DNA of 64,000 nt from Streptomyces sp. PsTaAH-137 (GTDB lineage: Bacteria > Actinomycetota > Actinomycetes > Streptomycetales > Streptomycetaceae): contig NZ_QLLY01000010.1 in assembly GCF_003259365.1 (NCBI RefSeq), positions 285,859 to 349,858 of the forward strand, written 5' to 3'. The translations under genes and the position numbers were made by a program. The notes below the pieces were generated by a model. That model saw nothing but the letters and a program-made list of their open reading frames with translations, made no database searches and had not been told where the DNA came from. Position 1 is the stretch's first letter. The number at the start of each line of letters is the position of its first letter. Positions 58,484 through 64,000 of this stretch are shown in pieces.

Positions 58484-59149
58484 TCAGCGCGAGCCGGCGT
58501 CCCCGGAGCCGGCGAAAAGCCGCAGGAAGACCCGCACCCCGCTCTCCACCCGCGCGTCGATCTCGTCCCCGCCCATCGGCACGGCCCCGAAGAACGTGTC
58601 GACGGTGACGGACCCGGCGATCAGCAGCGTGAAATACCGGGCGGCCTCACCGGAGTTGCCCTCGTCGACGGCCAGCAGCCCCTCCGCGCCCAGCCGCACG
58701 AACGCCTCCCGCACCGCCTCGCGCACGGCCAGCGGCCCGGTCCGCTGCCACGCGTCGACGACGTCGCCGGGCAGATGCGGCCCCTCGGCGACGACCTGCC
58801 GGACGAGCAGCATGTGGTCGGCGTGCTCGCCGCGCCGCCCCATCCACTCCCGCGCAAGGGCGCGAAGGTCCGCCTCGATGTCGGTGACCTTGCCCAAGTG
58901 CCGCTCGATCAGGGTGACATGGGCGGCGGTGACGGTGGCGGCGCTGTCGAGCAGGGTCTCGCGGAAGAGGTTCTCCTTGCCGCCGAAGTGGTTGTAGAGG
59001 GTGCGTGTGGAGACCCCGGCCTCGGCGGCGATCTCGTCGATGCCCGCCCGCGCGTACCCCTCGCGCCCGAACACGGTGCGCGCGCCGCGCAGCAGCGCCT
59101 GCCGCTTCTCGACCGTGCCCCTGCGCGCCCCTGCCACCTGCTCCGCCAT
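58484..59149 (-). CDS. TetR-family repressor of the adjacent exporter
   Basis: A 221-residue TetR protein: HTH at about 15-62 (ARTVFGREGYARAGIDEIAAEAGVSTRTLYNHFGGKENLF), ligand domain with a TetR_C-type all-helical body. ATG at 59149 follows GGAGGAGC. Divergent from an MFS exporter with a 16-bp palindrome over the exporter promoter, so it should repress it until a drug or metabolite binds. Confidence 0.92.
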   Translation of the reverse strand: MAEQVAGARRGTVEKRQALLRGARTVFGREGYARAGIDEIAAEAGVSTRTLYNHFGGKENLFRETLLDSAATVTAAHVTLIERHLGKVTDIEADLRALAREWMGRRGEHADHMLLVRQVVAEGPHLPGDVVDAWQRTGPLAVREAVREAFVRLGAEGLLAVDEGNSGEAARYFTLLIAGSVTVDTFFGAVPMGGDEIDARVESGVRVFLRLFAGSGDAGSR

Positions 59150-59188
59150 GCTCCGCTCCTCCGCTCAACTCCCAGCCTAGGCCGTGCC

Positions 59189-59214
59189 GTACCTAGGGCC
59201 TGCGCCCTAGGTAC
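59189..59214. promoter_or_regulatory. inverted repeat upstream of the TetR gene
   Basis: Arms GTACCTAGGGC (59189-59199) and GCCCTAGGTAC (59204-59214), spacer CTGC. It lies 40 bases before the TetR ATG, on the other side of the exporter promoter, and differs from the palindrome at 59233. May be a second operator or a stem. Confidence 0.6.
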
Positions 59215-59222
59215 AACGACCG

Positions 59223-59252
59223 TTGCACTAACTACAACTGCAGTTGTACTTT
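59223..59252 (+). promoter_or_regulatory. exporter promoter with TetR operator
   Basis: -35 TTGCAC (59223-59228), 18-base spacer, -10 TACTTT (59247-59252), then six bases to the ATG: a leaderless promoter. The perfect 16-bp palindrome TACAACTGCAGTTGTA (59233-59248) covers the spacer and the first bases of the -10 box. Confidence 0.8.
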
Positions 59253-59258
59253 ACCGGC

Positions 59259-60767
59259 ATGGCAACCGAACCCCAGGTCCGGACGGCCCGCGAACCCGGC
59301 GGCAGCCGCCCCGCACCGACCCTCCTCGTCGTCCTCCTCGGCATGTTCACGCTCCCGATGGCGATGTCCGGCACGACGGTGGCGCTCCCGCGCATCGGCA
59401 CCGCCCTGGACGCCTCCGGCGCCGCGCTGCAATGGGTCGTCGTCGGCTACTTCCTCGCCGCGTCCTCGTGCATGCTCGTCGCCGGCTCGCTCGGCGATCT
59501 CCACGGCCGCCGCCGCATCCTCACGGCGGGCGCCGCGCTCTACACGGCGGGCACCCTGGCCTCGGCGGGTGCCCAGCACATCCTGCTCCTGGACGCGGCC
59601 CGCATCCTGTCGGGCCTGGGCGCGGCCGGGGTGATGGCGAGCGGCGGTTCGCTCCTCGCGGCCACCTTCACCGGCCCGGCCCGCACCCGCGTCTTCGCCT
59701 CACTGGGCACCACGGCGGGCCTCGGCCTCGCCCTCGGCCCGACCTTCTCCGGCTGGCTGGTGGACGCCCTCGGCTGGCGCGCCACGTTCCTGTCGTACGC
59801 GGCGGTGGGCGCCGTCATCCTCTCCGGTTCGCGCCTGCTGGGCGAGTCCCGCGCCGAGGTGCGGCCGCGGGTCGACCGGGCGGGCGCGGCCACGTTCATC
59901 GCGGGCCTGGCCCTGGCCCTGTTCGCCGTCACCCAGGGCTCGAAGGCGGGCTGGACCTCCCCGTGGACGCTGCTCCCGGCGACGGCCGCCGCGGCCCTCC
60001 TCATCGCCTTCGTCCGGGTCGAACAGGGGCTGGCCCGCTCCGGCCGGGGCCGCCCGATCCTGGATCTGCGGCTGGCCCGGAACCCGGCCTTCGCCGGCTG
60101 GGCCGTCGGCTCCTTCGCGCTCGGCGCGGGCACCACGGGCGTCCTCACCTTCCTGCCGACGTACCTCCAGGGCGTGAACGGCACGACGGCCCGCGCCGCC
60201 GGCCTGACCCTGCTCCTGATGACGGCCCCGGTCCTGGCGCTGCCCCCGCTCGGCGCCCGCCTGGTCAACCGCGGTGTCCGGGCCCGCCATCTGCTGGTGC
60301 TCTCACTGCTGCTGATAGCGGCGGGCAACGCCTGGCTGACGACACTCCACCCCGGCATCCCCGTGCCCGCCCTCGCCGGCCCCCTGCTGACGATCGGCGC
60401 GGGTCAGGGCCTCTCCATCGGCATCATCGACGCCCAGGCGATGTCCCTGGTGGCCCCATCGGAGGTCGGCATGGCCTCCGGCTTCCTCAACACGATCCGC
60501 GGCGCCACGGGCGCCCTGACCCTGACAGTCTTCGGCGCCCTGCTCCTCACCGCAGAGCTCACCAGAGCCTGGCACCTGACCCTGTGGACGGTGACGGCCC
60601 TGATGACAGCCCTGGCCCTGCTCACCCATGTCCTCCTCGCCCCCACTGCTGCGGGCAGGCGTTCCGCAGGGGGTCCCCCCACGCCCTCAAGGCAGTGGGG
60701 GAGGAACGGGTGGGCACAGCCTCCAGCGCAGAGCACCCCTGACGCAACACCAACGACAACCCCCTAA
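59259..60767 (+). CDS. MFS drug exporter (DHA2, 14 helices)
   Basis: A 502-residue transporter with motif A GSLGDLHGRRRIL, motif C-like GLGLALGPTFSGWLVD and about 14 helices, as in the DHA2 family (QacA/EmrB type). ATG at 59259 rather than the TTG five codons earlier, which lies in the -10 region. The last 45 residues (TAAGRRSAGGPP to TPTTTP) are hydrophilic and look like read-through of once non-coding sequence. Likely confers resistance under TetR control. Confidence 0.93.
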   Translation: MATEPQVRTAREPGGSRPAPTLLVVLLGMFTLPMAMSGTTVALPRIGTALDASGAALQWVVVGYFLAASSCMLVAGSLGDLHGRRRILTAGAALYTAGTLASAGAQHILLLDAARILSGLGAAGVMASGGSLLAATFTGPARTRVFASLGTTAGLGLALGPTFSGWLVDALGWRATFLSYAAVGAVILSGSRLLGESRAEVRPRVDRAGAATFIAGLALALFAVTQGSKAGWTSPWTLLPATAAAALLIAFVRVEQGLARSGRGRPILDLRLARNPAFAGWAVGSFALGAGTTGVLTFLPTYLQGVNGTTARAAGLTLLLMTAPVLALPPLGARLVNRGVRARHLLVLSLLLIAAGNAWLTTLHPGIPVPALAGPLLTIGAGQGLSIGIIDAQAMSLVAPSEVGMASGFLNTIRGATGALTLTVFGALLLTAELTRAWHLTLWTVTALMTALALLTHVLLAPTAAGRRSAGGPPTPSRQWGRNGWAQPPAQSTPDATPTTTP

Positions 60768-60793
60768 GAACCTCATCCCAGGGAGCCAGAAAG

Positions 60794-61396
60794 ATGACCG
60801 ACCCCAGCACCCAGAACCACCCCCCACTCCGCGTAGCCGTGATCATCGGCTCGCTCCGAGACGGCCGCATCGCCCCGACGGTGGCCGACTGGTTCACGGC
60901 CCAGGCCACCGCACACGCCCCCACCACCCACTTCGACATCATCGACGTGGCGACCCTGAACCTCCCGGAGGTCCACCCGAACTGGGGCCACGAACGCACC
61001 CCGGAACAGGCCGACCTGGCCGCCCGCATCGAGAACGCCGACGCCTACGTGGTCATCACCCCCGAGTACAACCACAGCTTCCCGGCCCACCTGAAGCACC
61101 TGATCGACCTGCACTTCACGGAGTGGCGGGCCAAGCCCGTCGGCTTCGTCTCGTACGGAGGCGTGGCGGGCGGCCTGCGCGCGGTGGAACAACTCCGCCT
61201 GGTCTTCGCCGAGTTGCACTGCGTCACGGTCCGCGACAGCGTCAGCTTCCACAAGGTGAACCCCGACCACTTCGCCGCCGACGGCCCGGCCCACGACCCC
61301 GAGGGCGCCGCCGGCGCCGCGAAGGTCCTGCTCGACCAGCTGGACTGGTGGGCCCACGCCCTGCGCACGGCCCGCGCCGAACGCCCGTACCGCTAG
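60794..61396 (+). CDS. NADPH-dependent FMN reductase
   Basis: A 200-residue flavodoxin-fold reductase: phosphate loop GSLRDGR (about 19-25), FMN motif TPEYNHSFPAHLK (about 87-99) and VSYGGVAGG. It reduces FMN or quinones with NADPH. It starts 26 bases after the MFS gene and may be cotranscribed, perhaps to handle an exported quinone (inference). Overlaps tail to tail with the acetyltransferase by four bases. Confidence 0.93.
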   Translation: MTDPSTQNHPPLRVAVIIGSLRDGRIAPTVADWFTAQATAHAPTTHFDIIDVATLNLPEVHPNWGHERTPEQADLAARIENADAYVVITPEYNHSFPAHLKHLIDLHFTEWRAKPVGFVSYGGVAGGLRAVEQLRLVFAELHCVTVRDSVSFHKVNPDHFAADGPAHDPEGAAGAAKVLLDQLDWWAHALRTARAERPYR

Positions 61397-61938
61397 ACCT
61401 TGTCGAGCACCATCTCGTACTCGACCTCGGAAGGGTCGTCCGGCTTGGGGACGGCCCTTCCGGTGCGTACGAAGCCGAACTTCCGGTAGAAGCCCTCGGC
61501 CCGCGCGTTGTCCTGGTGGAAGTGGAGCCGCACCCGCCCGAGCCCCTCCAGCGAGTACGCCCACGCGCACGCCGCCGAGAACAGCTCGGAGGTCACCCGG
61601 CCGCCCCGGGCCTCGGGACGCACGTAGACGCCCACGATCTGCGCCTGCCGCTCCTCGATGGACCACCCGAAGATGTCATCGGTCCCGGCCTCCTCGACCA
61701 GCGCGACGACGGTCCCCAGCCACCGCCCGTCGTCCGCGACCGCGACGAACTGCCGGGCCGAAGTCCCGTGCGAGGCCCCGGCCGCCCGGTCGCGCCAGAA
61801 GGAGTCCGGCCTGCCGAGCGCCGTCTCGTACGTCTCCAGGAACGCGATCGGCGCCGCCTCGTCCTGCAGCGCCTCCAGCCGCAGTTCCTTCACGGCCGCC
61901 CATTCGTCGGCCCGCACCGCCCGCACCTCGAAGTCCAT
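61393..61938 (-). CDS. GNAT-family N-acetyltransferase
   Basis: A 181-residue single-domain GNAT: QIVGVYVRPEARGGRVTSELFSAACAWA carries the acetyl-CoA loop (R/Q-x-x-G-x-G/A variant, here RPEARGGRV), with NARAEGFYRKFGFVRTG as the last strand. Substrate unknown. Convergent with the FMN reductase. Confidence 0.9.
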   Translation of the reverse strand: MDFEVRAVRADEWAAVKELRLEALQDEAAPIAFLETYETALGRPDSFWRDRAAGASHGTSARQFVAVADDGRWLGTVVALVEEAGTDDIFGWSIEERQAQIVGVYVRPEARGGRVTSELFSAACAWAYSLEGLGRVRLHFHQDNARAEGFYRKFGFVRTGRAVPKPDDPSEVEYEMVLDKV

Positions 61939-61991
61939 GCCCGCACTCTAGAGTCGCCGGACGGCCGCCCGAAAAGAATTTTCCGCGCCGA

Positions 61992-62018
61992 TGTCGAGAA
62001 CCCGCGACCGGCTCCGTC
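61992..62018 (+). promoter_or_regulatory. ECF42-type promoter before the DGPF gene
   Basis: TGTCGA at 61992-61997, a 17-base spacer and CGTC at 62015-62018. This matches the -35/-10 consensus I remember for ECF42 sigma factors (TGTCGA and CG(A/T)C). It precedes the DGPF gene by 46 bases, predicting a self-activated circuit. Confidence 0.65.
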
Positions 62019-62063
62019 CCTGCTATGAACGCAAGCAACCGCACCGGCACCGAGGAGACCGTC

Positions 62064-62471
62064 ATGGCGAAGTATCTGCTCCTGAAGCACTACCGGGGCG
62101 CCCCGGAACCCGTGAACTGCGCGCCCATGGACCAGTGGACGCCGGAGGAGGTCACGGCCCACATCCAGTACATGCAGGACTTCGCGGCCCGCCTGGAGAA
62201 GTCCGGCGAGTTCGTCGACGGCCAGGCCCTCGCCCCGGAGGGCACCTGGGTCCGCTACGACGGTGAGGGACGCCCGCCCGTCACCGACGGCCCGTTCGCC
62301 GAGACGAAGGACCTCATCGCCGGCTGGATGGTCATCGACGTCGACACGTACGAGCGTGCGGTCGAGCTGGCCGGAGAGCTGTCGGCGGCGCCGGGCGCGG
62401 GCGGCGAGCCGATCCACGAGTGGCTGGAGCTCCGCCCGTTCCTGCACGCCCCGCCCACCATCACGGAGTAG
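62064..62471 (+). CDS. YCII/DGPF-domain protein
   Basis: A 135-residue YCII-related protein with the DGPF motif (VTDGPFAETKDLIAGW, about 78-93). DGPF proteins are the fixed neighbours of ECF42 sigma factors; their biochemical role is not settled. ATG follows GAGGAGACC. Followed 11 bases later by its sigma factor gene. Confidence 0.92.
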   Translation: MAKYLLLKHYRGAPEPVNCAPMDQWTPEEVTAHIQYMQDFAARLEKSGEFVDGQALAPEGTWVRYDGEGRPPVTDGPFAETKDLIAGWMVIDVDTYERAVELAGELSAAPGAGGEPIHEWLELRPFLHAPPTITE

Positions 62472-62482
62472 TCCCCTCTCCC

Positions 62483-63631
<1,149 letters not shown>

Positions 63632-63635
63632 ACGC

Positions 63636-63670
63636 AGAAAGCCCCCGCGCCAATGGCACGGGGGCTTTCT
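63636..63670. terminator. bidirectional terminator between the sigma gene and the rRNA operon
   Basis: Arms AGAAAGCCCCCG (63636-63647) and complement (63659-63670). Plus strand: ends the sigma gene. Minus strand: nine bases past the 5S end, so it ends the rRNA operon; T-rich sequence flanks it. Confidence 0.85.
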
Positions 63671-63678
63671 CAAAATTT

Positions 63679-63797
63679 GTTCGGCGGCGTCCTACTCTCC
63701 CACAGGGTCCCCCCTGCAGTACCATCGGCGCTGTAAGGCTTAGCTTCCGGGTTCGGAATGTAACCGGGCGTTTCCCTCACGCTATGACCACCGAAAC
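63679..63797 (-). rRNA. rrf: 5S ribosomal RNA
   Basis: About 119 bases; the minus strand begins GTTTCGGTGGTCATAGCG and ends with the complementary ...CGCCGCCGAAC, forming helix I. The internal segments AACCCGGAAGCTAAGCC and GGGAGAGTAGGACG are standard actinobacterial 5S features. Ends may be off by one or two bases. Confidence 0.95.
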
Positions 63798-63882
63798 ACT
63801 ATGAAACTGTCAACCGGAGCCGTGACCAAAAGGCTACGACGGTTGTTCGTGGTTTCAGAACCAACACAGTGGACGCGAGCAA

Positions 63883-64000
63883 CTGAGGACAAGCCCTCGG
63901 CCTATTAGTACCGGTCACCTCCACACCTCACGGTGCTTCCAGATCCGGCCTATCAACCCAGTCGTCTACTGGGAGCCTTAACCCCTCAAAGGGGGTGGGA
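63883..64000 (-). rRNA. rrl: 23S ribosomal RNA, 3' end (partial)
   Basis: The minus strand reads ...CCGGTACTAATAGGCCGAGG, the universal 3' end of 23S rRNA, and continues beyond the window. The spacer to 5S (63798-63882) holds no tRNA. The 3' end position is estimated to within a few bases. Confidence 0.92.

Noticed and set aside
63798..63882. tRNA in the 23S-5S spacer
   Set aside because: No cloverleaf or TTC arm consensus is seen; the spacer is only about 85 bases of ordinary rRNA processing sequence.

Overview
The window is chromosomal DNA of very high G+C content from a Streptomyces species or a very close relative. The diagnostic genes are rsiG (anti-sigma of WhiG carrying both c-di-GMP motifs), nur (nickel-responsive Fur protein), glnR (nitrogen regulator), mshD (mycothiol synthase), a pst/ppk phosphate block, csoR and the sporulation-linked cmd operon. 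From memory of Streptomyces coelicolor, the order nur, glnR, ppk, pst, csoR, cmd, rRNA follows the conserved core of the chromosome (roughly SCO4180 descending to SCO4126). I see no integrase, transposase, CRISPR array or tRNA.

Layout. 0-3.7 kb: three related GntR regulators (one cut by the window edge), a HAD phosphatase, and two paralogous small hydrophobic proteins transcribed divergently from their regulators; all three regulators have a GTTGG-N3-CCAAC palindrome nearby. 3.7-8.8 kb: Eis-like acetyltransferase, rsiG, D-aminoacyl-tRNA deacylase, YgfZ-like protein, nur, nitrobindin-like protein and a 33-residue membrane peptide. 8.8-16.6 kb: three tandem membrane-anchored paralogs, DUF3099, a cysteine-type leader peptide with sulfurtransferase and DUF1416, an LmeA-like protein, a glutamine-rich membrane protein, a MoaD-like protein and a hydrolase. 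16.6-23.4 kb: glnR, LacI regulator, HtrA-type protease, two-component system, ArsR-type regulator. 23.4-30.3 kb: second LmeA-like protein, a von Willebrand A surface protein with an LADTG sorting signal, 5'-nucleotidase, mshD. 30.3-34.7 kb: YtrA-type GntR, ABC ATPase and three related permeases in one translationally coupled operon.

35-45.3 kb is a phosphate/polyphosphate region: ppk, CHAD and NUDIX genes overlap, then a PHO box precedes pstSCAB, and pit with its DUF47 partner lies convergent behind strong terminators. 45.3-51 kb: csoR with its operator, a lipoprotein, a Tat-exported FAD oxidase, a PAP2 phosphatase and a lytic transglycosylase/NlpC-P60 protein. 51.2-58.5 kb: a six-gene operon (cmd by position) whose products look like pieces of a type IV secretion machine (two-helix pilin-like, VirB8-like, VirB6-like, VirB4-type proteins and a VirD4-like protein without a P-loop). 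58.5-63.7 kb: TetR/MFS pair, FMN reductase, acetyltransferase, and an ECF42-type sigma factor with its DGPF partner. The window ends in 5S and the 3' end of 23S rRNA on the minus strand.

Recurring themes: several genes appear leaderless (a -10 box about six bases before the start codon); many genes overlap by ATGA, GTGA or TTGA; a 20-bp dispersed repeat occurs at four loci, one of them inside a coding region. The strongest candidates for undescribed biology are the duplicated GntR/small-membrane-protein modules and the secretion-like cmd operon.
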